A stretch of 64,000 nucleotides of DNA, taken from positions 372,001 through 436,000 of the forward strand of contig JAGPNK010000002.1 in assembly GCA_020746835.1 (NCBI GenBank), in the 5' to 3' direction. This DNA is from Stachybotrys elegans (taxonomy: Eukaryota > Ascomycota > Sordariomycetes > Hypocreales > Stachybotryaceae). The notes beneath the pieces were generated by a model. That model was given only the letters and a program-made list of their open reading frames with translations, had not been told where the DNA came from and did no database searches. Made by a program: the position numbers and the translations under genes. Shown here piece after piece: positions 23,379 to 35,753 of the stretch; position 1 is the first letter of the stretch; each line of letters opens with the position of its first letter.

Positions 23379-23872
23379 ATGTGGAGTGTCGAAGTGCATT
23401 AGGACTGGCCGGCGGAATTTGTAACATTAGGACAGTTCACAAGAATCATTTGACTGCCTTTTTATCTTCTACCGTACCTGCTTCTCGTGATGATATGTTG
23501 ACAATTGTTCATTGAGATTGTTACTCAGTGCCATTCTTCCGGATCAAGACAGCAAAAGGGTCAATCTATTATACAGTTGTTATATGCTTACTTGAGACTA
23601 TCTATAATGTTGTAGGGAGCCTTAGGAGCCCTAAAAAGCATATGCGGAATTTCCGCCTCGTTTCTTTGGCATGTTAACACAACCAAATCGCATGAAACAA
23701 GTAAGGAGTGATTAATCTATCATGTAAAGGTAGAAAGGAATGCTATTTATCCGTTCAGGAATAGACAAAAGAAACAAGAGCATGATATGCAACAAATTCT
23801 AAAATCTAAATGCCGCCCAATACCGGTCCCAGGTTCGTATGAAGAGAAGAATCAAGAATGATATGATTGCAA
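23379..23872. other. Convergent 3' intergenic region
   Basis: 494 bp between the ends of the GH10 and ABC transporter genes. AT-richer than either gene, with no gene seen. Confidence 0.5.
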
Positions 23873-26800
23873 TTAAGCCTGCTTGCGCTTGCCCTTGGGC
23901 ATCCTGACCGCCCAGTACAGGGTGAGCGCGGCGGCAATGTTGAAGACGATGAAGACCATGCCGATGCCAAAACTGCGCCAGCGGTCACCGTAGCTGATCT
24001 CAAGAGAATCGAGGTAGTCGTTTGTACTGTAAAGTGGGCAGTAATGACACTCGCCGGTCGAGTCACCATCCAGCAGCCTACCTCCGCTCTGCATGACGTA
24101 GCTGGCGAGGTAATCGCCGCAGGTCTGATTGGAAGGAGGCGTGATTCTAATGATTTCGTTTGCTGCGCAAGTAACAAAATTATCCGCAATGCCAGCTGCT
24201 AGGACAGCCGAGGTCCAATACGTAAAGGGCGAGAGGCGGTACATGAAGATCCAGAAGCCTGGCAACTGTGACGGGGGTGCAAGGACACCGCAGAAGAGCA
24301 GACACATGAGGAAGAGAAGGTTGGCCAGGTTGCCTCCCGCCTCTGCCGTGTCCGACATGGCGACGCAGGCGTGGGCAAAGGTGCAGGTGAAGATGAGGAA
24401 CTGCCAGAACAGGAGGAAGACGAGGGCGCTGCGCTCCGGCCCGGCGCCAGCGTTGGTCGCGTTCTCGTTGAGGCCGACGGGGTAGTAGAAGCAGACGAAC
24501 ATGAGCACGGAAACGACGGTATTCCAGGGGATCTCAATCATGATCTGAGATAACATAAAGACCTTCCAGCTGTACGTCTTGGAGGGGCGCTCTCGAACTT
24601 CGTACAGCGATCGCTGCGTGACAAACGCCGGCATTTGCTGCTGCGTCAGGTTACCGAAGATGTTGAGGATGTTGAAGATGGCAAACATTTGGTTCTGGAG
24701 ACCGCGCATGCTCAAGGGTGCGTTGAGGAAGACCATGCCAATGAAGAGAGCGACCAGGACGCAGAGGATGAACTTGGAGTAGATGTAGCTGGGGGTGCGC
24801 CAGTACTGCTGCGACACACGCTTGAAGACAACGACAAACTGATCCCACAGAGGCGAGGCGAATTCGTTGAGGCTATCGGCTTCCTCCTTGGAAGATGTCA
24901 GAGGGGCCTTGTCGGCACCCTCAGCCTTGAGGCGCTGCAGCTCGTTCTGAACATCCTGGTACTCGGGGCTGTCACGCCAGGCCTGGTGCCAGTCGATGTC
25001 GGAGGTAACACCAGGGGCCGCACCGATGGCTTCGAGCATCCACTCGGCAGGGTTTTCGCCAGGCTGGCAAGGACGGACGCCCTGGCGTTCAAAGTAGGAT
25101 GTCATGGTCTCAGAGTTCTTGCCGATGTCGCCAAAGTACACGGTTCGACCACCCTTGGCCAGGAAGAGGAGCCTGTCAAAGCGTTGGAACAACATGGCAG
25201 AGGGCTGGTGGATGGTGCAGAGAATGGACTGTCCTGCCTTAGACAGCTTTTCCAACAGACTGAGAATGGCCCAAGAGGTTTGCGAATCCAGTCCAGAGGT
25301 AGGCTCGTCGACGAAAAGAAGAAGAGGGGGCTTGGCAGCAAGTTCGACACCGATAGTCAGACGCTTGCGCTGCTCGACATTGAGACCCTCGCCCAAGACT
25401 CCGACGACGGCATCGGCATAGGTTTCCATGTCAAGCAGCTTGATGACTTCATCAACGTAGGCAATCTTTTCAGCTCGTGGCGTGGTGGCAGGCTGGCGAA
25501 GGAGAGCGCTAAACTCCAGGGCTTCGCGCACAGTCGCCGTCTCGAGGTGGAGGTCCTGCTGCTGGACATAGCCGGTCTTTCGCTGGAAGGACTCGTTGCG
25601 AATCTTGCCATCAACCAGCATTTCGCCCGTGATGACGCCGACGGAGATGCGGTCAGCGAGACAGTCGAGAAGGGTCGTCTTTCCGGCTCCAGAAACACCC
25701 ATGAGCGCCGTGAGAGTACCAGGCTTGACCCAGCCGTCAACATGGTCGAGGATGCGTCTGGGCTCTCCCTTGATCTTGATGTCGTAGCAAACGTTGTTCC
25801 AGTGGAAGACGCTGGTGGAAGCCTGGATAGCGGCCTCCTCCATGCTGCTTCCGGCGTGCTTCTCGGTGACGGGGACAGGGCCGGACAGCGAGGACTCGAC
25901 GTCTCCCTTGGTGGAGATGTTGCTGGGCACGTGTCCGCGGCGGAAGACGAGAACTTCTCCCTTGGACTTGCGGGCCGAGATGAACTCTGTGGCAAAGAAG
26001 TAGATGGCGTGCAGACCAACGACAAAGGCGATGATGATGCCGACATTCCTCCATCGGTTGCTGACCTCGTAGGCATACTGAAGTCGGATATGGTCGTCTC
26101 CCAGAACACCGCTCTGGCCGGGAACTGAGCCAACCGTGGTGCAGGCTCTGTTGGCGAGCGGATAGTTCTCGTATCCCTCTGAGCTTGTGCCAGGGACAAG
26201 GTTGGTGCACTCAAACACGCGATTGGCGAACTCGTTGATCATGAGGGCTTCGAAACCATAGGCAATGGGGTCCAGATAATTGATCCAGCGACACCATCCG
26301 AGCATATCGTCGACGGGAATGACGAAGCCGGTGAAGATGACGAGGGCGAGAATCATGATGGCAGCAGGAACCATGGCTTGGGCCATTGTTCTCGACAAGG
26401 CAGCGCTAGACACAGTTAGCAAAAGACGGATGAAGCGGGCTCGGTAAGGTAGGGGACTCACATGGAACGGAAGACGCCAGACATGGCGAGGACCATGAGG
26501 AATGTGACGAGGAGATAGAAGAAGAAGGCGCCGGGCTCGCGTCGGAGATTGGACATGAAGTACAAGACAAGGTTGAAGACAATCGTGTTTCCAACCTTGT
26601 AGGGCATGTCGACCAAGACGGAGGAGAATGCTTCTGCTGAAGGATGGTAGAAACCGTAGCGATTATGCTTCTCGACAATGGGCCGCTGGGCATACTGCGT
26701 GAGAATCTCGAGGGCACTGGAAAAGGCGTTGAAGAGGACGGCGGTGAAGAGAACGGCGGATCGGCTGAAGAATGACGAGGTGGTCTGGGGCATGTTGTAG

Positions 26801-28512
26801 AAGAGCGAGGACACGATGAGGGCAATGCAGGCGTTGGAGATGAGGGAGAAGATGGTCAGGCTGGGGTCGCCCGTCAGCCTCTGCCAGCCTCTGCGCACGC
26901 ACAGAGACACCTGCTGCATGTAGGTCAGGGTGAAGGGGGACTTGGCGCGCTGGCCCTTGCCCTGGCTGGCGTGCTTGTGGGCGCGGAAGTCTTGGGCCGA
27001 GGGGCCGTCGATGGGGAACTCGTTGTTGTACTGTTCGATCTCGGCCTGGAGGTCGAGGTACTCGCGGCTGTTCTTCCAGCACATGGCGAACTCGTCGGGC
27101 GACCGGGGCACGCGCTGCTCCCAGCCTTCGCGGATGATGCGCTCGTGCGGCGCCGTCATGGACGTGAGGAAGTCGGGCGTCGTCTGGCGAGCCGGGCACT
27201 CGAAGCCCAGGTTGACAAAGTACTCCTTGGCGCGGTCGGCGCGGCCAAAGAAGATCTGGCGGCCCTCGTACAGGACGGCGACCTTGTCGAAGACGTCGTA
27301 GGCGCTCTGCGGGGCCTGGTAGATGGAGACGGCGCACGTCTGGCCAAACAGGTCCGACTGGAGGCGCAGCGTCTTGCAGAACTCGATGGCGTTGGCCGAG
27401 TCGAGGCCTCGGGTGCTGTTGTCCCAGCACTGGAGGGGCGCGTTGGACAGGGTGGCCTCGGCGATGGTGACGCGCTTGCGCTCGCCGCCCGAGACGCCGC
27501 GGACGTACTCGTTGCCGACGCGGGTGTTTACGGTGTGGGCGATGCCGTACATGCTCATGACGACGTCGCGCCAGTGGTCGCAGAACTCGTCGTGGGTGAC
27601 GCCCTCGGGCAAGGTGCTGGGGCAGCGGGCGCGCGAGGCGAAGCTCAGGGTGTCGCCGACGGAGAGCATGGGGAAGTGGACGTCGACCTCGGCCGTGTAG
27701 ATGGCCTCGCCCTTGTGGTTGGTGTGCATCTCGTCGGCGCCGATGCCCTGGTAGTTGAAGCGGGTGGAGGGGTCCGTGTAGATGCCGTTCATCTCGCCGG
27801 CAATGGCCTTGAGGTAGGTGGAGCAGCCGGAGCCGGGAGGGCCGAGGACGACGAGCATCTCGCCGGCGCGGACGACGCCGTCGAAGCCGCGGAGGATGTC
27901 GATGCGGCGCTGGCCGTTGTTCTTGGTGAAGAGGTTGAGCAGCTTGTTGGGCAGGTCGATGATGACGCTGCCGACGTCGCTCTGGTGGTCGGTCGGGGTG
28001 CCGAAGCCGAAGACGTTCATGCTCTGGAAGGAGAAGCCCGTCTTGCGGTAGCCCTGGCCGTGCTCGCGGACAAAGCGCGACAGCGAGCGGGCCCAGTGGC
28101 GGGCGTCGAAGCTGTCGCCGTGGGGGTTGAGGCGCGAGTCCGGGTCCTTGTTGGCGAAGATGTCGCGGGCGTCGGTCGGGCGGTAGGTGGCGGTCGAGTA
28201 GCGGCGCGAGGCGCGCGAGGCGTTCATGCTCTGGGCGAGGGACTGGACCTGGGAGTGGCGGCGGTTCATCTCGTTGGCCTCGGCCTCGTCGTCGTCGTCG
28301 ACGAGGCTCTCGGTGTCGGTCTGGTCGCCGGAGCCGCTGTAGTCCTCTATCGAGTGCTTGGTGCTCATGACGTCCTTGTTGGTGTGCTTGGACATGGCGG
28401 GCGAGCTGGGGATGCCGCCGTGCAAGGTGGCTGATGGGCTTTCGACTCCCGTGTTGGTTGTGGTGCCTTGGCTGCCGCGCGAGGACGACATGGCAAAGGC
28501 TTCACCCTCCAT
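23873..28512 (-). CDS. PDR-type ABC transporter (ABCG full-size)
   Basis: Two exons (28512-26462 and 26405-23873) encode 1,527 residues in the (NBD-TMD)x2 order of fungal pleiotropic drug resistance pumps in the plasma membrane. NBD1 has the fungal-type degenerate Walker A GPPGSGCST and the signature VSGGERKR. NBD2 has a normal Walker A GVSGAGKTT, the altered signature LNVEQRKRLTIG and Walker B LLFVDEPTSGLDSQT. Such asymmetry is normal in this family. Hydrophobic segments follow each NBD. The N-terminus is long and acidic/serine-rich (DDDDEAEANE). The single 56-nt intron joins GVFRS to IAALSRTMAQAM, as expected. The likely role is export of toxic or self-made hydrophobic compounds. It is divergent from a short zinc-cluster gene. 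CpG-rich coding with strong third-position GC in exon 1. Confidence 0.95.
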
Positions 28513-29459
28513 GGTGAGCTGTTGTTGGTGTTGCTGTTGAGCTGCAAGACGAATGTGTGACTGCCAAGGTTGTGAAATAAAGAGTCGGAAGCCTCAACTG
28601 CCTTGCCAAGTAGAAAGGCACGGTGTGTGTGTGGTGGTGGTGATATTACTGTCGGCTGTCTGAGACCTTATCAAGGGGAGAGCCAAGGGAAGGGAGATTG
28701 ATGAATCAGTTATATACAATGCCGGGGTTCCAAAGAAGCGACAGGACCCAGGCAACCAGGGCAGGGAGCGGGAAGAAGCAGACTCAATACACCGAAGTGC
28801 TGCGCAGAGTTAGTCCCCGGTGCCCGTCGAGCAACTACAAGAATAAGGACAACAACCACATGTAGGGCAGCGCGTCTTGGTTGAGCCGCCCGAGAGCCCG
28901 CTCCGCACACTGGCTATGGGTGCCTCCGACCGTCGATCCTTAATTCCGGCCCTGCGCTGAGCCAGGAATAGGCTGCTCCCGCCGGACTCTTACATGTCCC
29001 CGAGCCGTGCGGTACCATGATTGCATGGGTTGTCAGTTTCGGGACCGCCAATCTTGCCAGTAATTCTTCTAGACCCCTTCCATGGCTGTGGATATTTACG
29101 TCTCCTCTTGATAAATCCGACGCTGCTCAACCCTCTCGTGGACATTTCCGATGGCCATTTTCCCTCTTTATTATTGCTCCGACAAGACGTTCATCAGCCA
29201 TCCCTCGTGCCAATCAGACAAAGAAAAAGAAGAGAGAAGAGAGAAGGAAAGAAAAACTGTCTAGGTTTGCTCATGTAAATGTTTCCTCGATCCCACTTTC
29301 CCTTGTGCTCAGTAACTCCTCCTCTTGGCTCCGAGACATTCCGTCTCCCTCCCTACATGCTGCCGTCATCCCCGCCTCTCCTGTAATCACATTCATTAAG
29401 TTTTGTTTTTCTCCCGGCTCTTACCCTACGTAAAGCTGCATTCACATATCCATCATATC
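28513..29459. other. Divergent promoter region of ABC transporter and zinc-cluster gene
   Basis: 947 bp between the two start codons. It contains CT-rich leaders on both sides and a short GTGTGTGTGTGGTGGTGGTG run near 28623-28642. No confident regulator site identified. Confidence 0.45.
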
Positions 29460-30037
29460 ATGGCTCCCGCAACCAAGCCCGAACCCAGCAAGGCCCTCGC
29501 CTGTGTCATGTGCCAGCAGCGCAAGAAGAAGTGCGACCGCAAGACGCCCTGCTCCATCTGTCTCAAGGTGAGTCTTTCATTGTCATTCATTCATTCATTC
29601 ATTTATTTTCGTTTATTTAGTTATTATTTGTTTGTTTACCCTTCCTTACTTACACCTCACAGATTGGGACGCCCTGTATTCCCAGCATTCCAGCGCCAGC
29701 GCGCAGGCGGCGTCAGCCAACCAAGGACATACTCGCAAGGCTCGAGCGATGCGAAGAAATGCTGAGACAAATCATGTGCGGCTACGCACCGCACCCGCCT
29801 GCGCCAGCGTCTGCTTGGCCTGCCGGCTCCTCAGGCCTACCCAAAATTCGCACCAAGCCCAAGGACGCAGAGCATCAAACTGCGGCTCAGTTATCTCCCT
29901 CCAGCCCGAAGCGCACGTCGTCAGACTCCATCATACTACCGAGTGTGGAGCGGGAGGAGGAGGAGGACAGTCAATTCGCGGACATGTCGCTGCCATCAGA
30001 CTATGCAAGCCACCATCGAGCGCAGGTGGAAGGTTGA
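29460..30037 (+). CDS. Short Zn2Cys6 zinc-cluster protein, probably truncated
   Basis: Two exons, 29460-29567 and 29663-30037, give 160 residues. The zinc cluster is complete: Cys15, 18, 25, 31, 34 and 41, the last supplied by the second exon (LK-IGTPC). After it come a basic stretch (RARRR) and a heptad-like helix (LARLERCEEMLRQI), then a Pro/Ser/Thr-rich tail and an acidic patch (EREEEED). Typical relatives continue for 400-600 residues with an activation domain, but this frame stops at 30035-30037 and no downstream frame resembles the missing part. Either the gene has lost its 3' portion or it encodes a DNA-binding-only protein that could compete with full regulators. The intron contains a (TTCA)n run. 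It faces away from the ABC transporter gene. Confidence 0.7.
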
Positions 30038-32284
30038 GCATAATCACCGCAAAATTAAGATTAAAAAATTTAGAAAATAAAAGAATGCCCAACATCACAT
30101 CACCACCGTAGCGGCAGGGGCAGGCAGTCATGTACACTTGCGCATGTGCTGGTTGCAAGCCGGGGCATAGGGCCGTATATCGTGGCAGCCCAACGCCCGC
30201 GTCTCGGCCTCGCGGGCAATCGTAAGGACCCGATGCCCACGTCCCATCTCGTGTCGCCCTTCCCGCTTCTGACAGCTGCCCGCTAGCAGTGCCTGTTTGG
30301 GCACGGCATCCCGCTGGAACCATGCCCATTGGCTGCTCTGCCTGTCGCGACAAGGGTGCGAAATCCACAGCATCTCCACGCGGAGTTATTGATCAAGCAA
30401 AGATCGGACATAGAGAGAAGGCCGGCGGATTTCCTCAAACCTCGACCTGCCGACCAGAATAGGCTGAGAGACCGCCACGGGTTTCTACAGGACCCGACGC
30501 CTGATTCTGTGTGCGCAGCACTGTAAATTGGGCCTGTAAATTGGGCCCTGGACATGTCGATCTAGCGTCACTTGGAATGGCATCTGTAAATTCTGTTAAA
30601 TCACTAGTCACTGCACTCTATTTACCACATGTGGCAAATCCACCAAACGGTCGGCTAAAGACATCTGACATCATCAGCAATGCCATTCTGATCAGCATTC
30701 CAAACAACATATCGGCTTCAATACTTGTTTCGGCCAATTATTTCTGGGTAAAGATGATCTCAAAGCTCTGTCCAGAAAAATGCAGATCATGTCATTCACA
30801 TTGTCGAGTTGAGCCTGAGACAGACATACCGTGGCTAGCGAATCTGACCCTAAACAAATTCTGACAAGACCCCAATCGTAGCAGCTACAAGAAAATCGTC
30901 CAATTACATCGAGTTTATGTTCATCCCGGCAAACCTTCCTTTGGCAGCTGCGAGAATAGCTGAAACGGGTTTCTGCAGCCAAGTTCCCGATCCATGCGAG
31001 CGAGATCCCACAGATCTTGGCTGTCCTACTACCGGCCTCTTATGCATTCTTCTTCGAGTTCTACGGTATAAGGATCATTCATGACAATCATAGTAATAGC
31101 CTTTCTCCTGCCCCGTAGCGAGCAGACACAAATGGCAACGAAGGGGGGGGAGAAGGGGGAGGTCCATCTTCACAAAAGCAACGAAGAATATCTACAGTTC
31201 TGACTAGCTTCATGCATTATTGATGCAGGTGCAGGGATATGTTTACTACGCTGAGCTGAGCCAGCAGATGGTTCGGCGGGTTGTTCATGCCACGTCCAAA
31301 AAGGCCATTTGATGCAACGCAGCTCAGCTAGCCTACTCGAGCAAAGATTTCCTAGATAATCAAGCGAGTCGCCCTCGACAGGTATGATGCGACTCAGCCG
31401 AGCCTTCGGGCATTTGGTGATCTGTCTTGATGGAGGCTCGGTTTTGATGTCAACATAGCCTCAACACCATGGCACATCTTCCCGTATCTGGGCTGGGATC
31501 ACCAATGACAGCTTACAGGCTCTTTGGATATCATCAGGCACAGCTATTTCGGGCTCGAACTTTGTGAAGCTAGGAGTAGTGTTCGGCTAACCGGTGTGAT
31601 AATCTGTCTCCGCCCATCCCCTACCCTATTGCCGATTGGCACGCCAAAGTTGTACAGGACTATTCTGGTCCTGCAGACAGTAACCGTTTCTTTTTATATA
31701 AACCAGCAGCCATTTCTCTTGTTCTTTGAAAAGCTCTGGACTATCATAGGAAGTCTAATGAGCTCATAATCAGCTATCGTGGGTCGCCGGGTCATGTTGG
31801 CCCAGGAGTTTAAGAATTCTGACCCGCTGCCTCGTGAAACTAGGTTCAGAGACTTTGGTGACGAAACCTGCAGGGCAACCATGAACATCACACTGTCTAT
31901 TCGACCTTCCTGTACATGTCACTTACAATCCATCCTACATTACAGTTAGCCGTGTATTCAGGAGCTGATCGCATACACCTTTTAAAAGCCATTATATATC
32001 CTTTACTATCAATTGGGTTGATACAGCCAGAGATGTCTCTTAATGCACATCTCATCCGGCACATCCGGCACATCCGGGACGGCATTGGGATTTCCCAGTG
32101 TGCACGAATTCTCAACCCCCTGTTGAAGTTGATGTCATTTCACTGCATTCTCATGGATCGGCATCCCTTATCTTGATTAACTCTTCCCTAACTACACAGC
32201 AGTTTGATTTTCGTGTAGCACCAAAGAAAGACTTCTATGGAGCTTGTTGTACAAGACTTACTCCATCAGTCGCGAAGCAGGAGG
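30038..32284. other. 2.2-kb region without supported gene
   Basis: Follows the truncated zinc-cluster gene. An A-rich patch at about 30050-30082 lies directly after its stop. A 13-bp direct repeat TGTAAATTGGGCC occurs twice at about 30521-30547. A poly-G run lies at about 31144-31162. Small frames on both strands show no family motifs, so the interval may hold decayed sequence of the zinc-cluster gene or old repeats. Confidence 0.45.
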
Positions 32285-33839
32285 CTACTTCGCACCAACA
32301 CCCAACTGCGAATTGCTGTACTTCTCAAACTCTGCAAAATCCTGCTTAATCCGCTGGACCGTGGGCTCTCTCAGGGCTGATTGGAGCCGATAGTTCCCCC
32401 GTGCATCTCTGCCGTATATGATCCAGGTATTCCCAGGCTTGGGACCAGGCAGGAAGGGGAAACCCCAGAATGTGGACGGCCTGCACTCGCCCTTGCCATC
32501 TCCAACCGCGGGGCCAAAATCAGCAGTCTCAAGGAACTTGGCCTTTGTCCAGTTCGTCCATAGAATGAGGTTCGAGTCCCAGGAAGCAAAGGCTGGCCAG
32601 GTGCCGAAACCGAGGAGCCAGCGCTTCGTCAGGCGTAGTAGCGAAGGTATCTGTGTGGGGGGCGTCTGCTCGATGATGGACTGGCGTATGCGGAGCGCAA
32701 TCTTGCCCAGAGAAGCCTCTTTGGTCTCTTCCCGCGCTAGGAGAGTGGCGGCCGGGAGGACCATGTTCTCCAGGTACTGGGTATCTGGCTCCACGAACTC
32801 CGCAGGCAGGCGAGTCCGAAGGTCAAAGACATTGTAGATGGTTGTAGACCCATTGGATGTGGCACTCAAAAAGGCCATCTGAGAACCCCAGGCTGTGATG
32901 ATGTCTCCGTCGCTGATGAACTGGGCCTTTCCATCAACCTTGTCGTTACTAATCTCACTCTCGGCTTTTTGGCGCAGATACTTGATAAAGGCAGACGTCA
33001 GGTGAAGTTCGTATGCCTCGGCAGGCACGCCAACAAGCGCATCCCAGGCAAGGCGGGCGAGCAATATAACGAGGCTCAACCCACGAAGCTGCTTATCCTC
33101 GAGGACGTACTTCTTCTTGGCTGCTTCCGTGGCTACCATGGACTCGAGGACATGCTTGTTGGAATCCGCGACGGGCTTCACGAGATGCTCGCGCTGGGCG
33201 AGCGTATTGGACCATGCACTTACTAGCTCTGCGAAACCCATCCCATCAACAAGGCAGTGCGGGAACGTGACGGAGACAATGGTGGCGTCTTCAAAACTTG
33301 TCACCGAGAGGGTTATGAGCGGCTTGTCTGAATTGGTGTAGTCTTCAAGAAGAGGGGCCCTCATGGAGTCTTGTCCAAGGGAGAGCGGAATAAAGTCTTC
33401 GACGTTTTCGTAGATGCATGGGCTGTCAGTCTGGCGCTGCCGCAAGCGAGATGCGACGGGGTGTTTGTCGATGCTGCCGGCGAAGTCGGTGTGCAGGAAT
33501 GTAAGGGAAGGGCAGGACGGTGTGAAATTCTTGGGGACATGAATCTCAATGTGCTTCTGCGCCTATTCAGAGGGTCAGAAAGCAGCCGGCAGATAATTGA
33601 AGATTGCGTACATTTCGCCTGACTCGGCCTCCGCACTTGCGCCAGTCATCTTTTTGCACGAGCCGGGCGAGCGATTCGTGGAGCTTGTCGGCATCGAGAA
33701 CGTCTTCATAGTAAAAGCTGAAGTTCATCACAGCCAGGTACACGAGGCCGGCCTGTTCCATGAAGGAAAGCGGGTAGACATCATAGTCCCCGAGCTTCGA
33801 CTCCTTGCGGCGGGTGAACCAGGACAGGAGGGAGAGCAT
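32285..33839 (-). CDS. HXXXD-type acyltransferase (transferase family)
   Basis: Two exons (33839-33612 and 33562-32285) encode 501 residues. The exon junction gives WRKCGGRVRRN-AQKHIEIHVP, a pattern found at the N-terminus of fungal BAHD-like acyltransferases. The catalytic HXXXD motif is PHCLVDGMG with His178 and Asp182. Near the C-terminus ADFGPAVG occupies the position of the DFGWG structural motif but has lost its usual form. These enzymes transfer acyl groups from CoA thioesters to hydroxyls or amines, often in natural-product pathways. No signal peptide is seen. Its neighbour 1 kb away is a Pyr4-like terpene cyclase, so acylation of a terpenoid is a reasonable but unproven guess. The variant DFGWG position adds some doubt about activity. 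Confidence 0.87.
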
Positions 33840-34829
33840 GATGGCGGTGAGCTGTTGATGATTGGTGTGGGAGAGATTCAGACTCTACTTCCTGCCAGAG
33901 TTTGAGTGGCCATGTCCTTGGGATACTTATACCAAGAATGCTTTTATTGTATTGATTCCCGCAGCAGCTAGGGTATCGGGCCTTGCCTCGGCGGAGCGGG
34001 TCTTAATGCCATAGCGAGACAAGTGACGCTGCTAAACTGTCTCATATTGGATTCCACAGGCAGTGAATGACACATCCATTGCTTGCTACTGGATAGTGAC
34101 GCATGGCATTGTATTCTGGATTGGCTTTCGGGTAGTCCTAAATCGCCGAGCCGAACGCCATGTCTAGGCTAGGGGACGTTTTGTCCGGACCAGCGAGACA
34201 GGCTTAACTGGGATGTCGATCATTGATCGCCAATTATCCATAAGACTACGCTCGGCTCCGATTACCTCCGCTTCCCGTATAACTAGAGTTATTGGGGAGT
34301 CAATGTTGCACGGTGAACCGGCAGCCGAGGTGTGGCTGGCAGACTGCATCTAACCCTGTGCAAAGAACACATCAATAGTTATGACAAATGAAGCTTGTCA
34401 CTAGTGAAGCCTTCTGTCATGACGGGCGCATGCACGTGGCTGTTAGAGGCCAGGGTTCATGGTTTCCTTGTGTATGTCTCGGGAAGCGGACAGGCTGGCG
34501 CGCGGCGTGTGGTATATGGATTAAGGTTGGTCATACTACGTAGTACTCTGATAGGGCTGATTTATTTCGCAAGCATCTTGGCGTACCTGTTAGGTAGCGG
34601 GACAGATACAATTTCTCTACAGTCACGAGGTCTTACGGACTACATGGTCCGTAAACTGGCACCATCCACTTGGCCGTATGGATACACGACAGAGGTCAGT
34701 GATATCTTGATTGGACGAGTCCATCAGTAAGTGATGCTCGGTCTTACTGCTAGACACAGTGAACAGGGTACCTCTGAAGTGCGTTCGGGCTGCTATCCGT
34801 ATAGCCGAGAGTTGTCTCGATATGTTGGA
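33840..34829. other. Intergenic region between acyltransferase and terpene cyclase
   Basis: 990 bp: promoter of the acyltransferase and 3' flank of the terpene-cyclase-like gene, both minus strand. Nothing else recognised. Confidence 0.45.
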
Positions 34830-35753
34830 TCACGTCAACTTCTTCTTCTCCAGCCGTGAGACATGGAAATAGGTGATGGGGTAGAGGATAAAATCACACG
34901 CCAGAAACACCCACATCCCGTATTGTATGACAGGGAGGAGGTTGAGGGGGTGGTCCTGGGGATAGTGGATCATCTGCCAGTAGTGGGCAACGACGGTCCA
35001 GAAGGTGCCGTTGGTTCGGGTGACCCTGGTAAGCATTGAGTCTTAGCATTAATAGAAGAGGAAGGGGGACTAGGGGGCGGGAAGGGGCGGGAAGGGGAAG
35101 GGAGGGGACGAGTGGCATGCATGCTTACCATATGCCAAGAGAATGGCCCCGGGTGTTGCCCTTGGACAGATGCAGGACAGCACCGACACTAGTGCAGAGC
35201 TGATTTATCAAAGCACTTGCGATGAGGGCGTTGCGGAACTCCTCGAAGGATTGGATGAAGGCGAGATAGAAGCCACACGAGATTACAACGCTACTCGGAA
35301 GAATCCACCAAAGGTTGTTGGCGACGAGGGGCGTGTGCTTCCATTCTACGGCACCGTGTTTGATGGTGGCGTAGATGAGGATGGCTTCGAGGATGGTCCA
35401 TGGGCCGGCAACGAAGACCATGTCATTTGAGGGAGGAACAATAAGGCCAAAGACGACCTCCCATGCCGTATTGAGCACTCTAGTGGGGGGGTTAAACAAG
35501 GCCGGGGAAGAGATGGCTGGAGGAGGGACCAGGAGTGATGAGGGTGGGAGGGTGGGAGGACGCACAAGGTGATTAGCGGTACACCATAAGACCGATCCAG
35601 GAAAGCTTGGCGGCAGTAGAGCACATAGGCTGCCGTCCAGCCAAAGGTGGAAACAAGGACTAGGGCCTCTTGGACGAGGAGGAAGCTGGCGGGTGGCAGA
35701 TTGACCTGGTCCAATGGACTGAGGGGGATGAGGTGGAAGTACGGGACATCCAT
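34830..35753 (-). CDS. Pyr4-family integral membrane terpene cyclase-like protein
   Basis: Three exons (35753-35566, 35479-35129, 35025-34830) give 244 residues, close to the about 240 of Pyr4-type meroterpenoid cyclases. About six or seven hydrophobic segments are visible. Family-like stretches are YCRQAFLDRSYGVPLITL-VLNTAWE, GPWTILEAILIY, EWKHTPLVANNLWWI, KGNTRGHSLGIW, THE FWTVVAHYW segment, and CDFILYPITYFHV. In Pyr4 two acidic residues (reported as Glu63 and Asp218) are needed for protonation of the epoxide; Glu70 and Asp224 here have almost the same spacing. Introns of 86 and 103 nt are longer than elsewhere in the window. No polyketide synthase, prenyltransferase or epoxidase is visible nearby; the only possible partner is the acyltransferase. 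A MULE lies 1.2 kb upstream. Confidence 0.78.

Noticed and set aside
24635..26128. 497-codon plus-strand frame
   Set aside because: Antisense to ABC transporter exon 2, which contains Walker motifs.
26971..28434. 487-codon plus-strand frame
   Set aside because: Antisense to ABC transporter exon 1; Val/Ala/Gly/Asp-rich composition typical of a GC-rich shadow frame.
32568..32582. GGTTCGAGTCC resembling a tRNA T-loop
   Set aside because: Lies in the coding sequence of the acyltransferase (complement encodes WDSNLIL) and has no cloverleaf partner.
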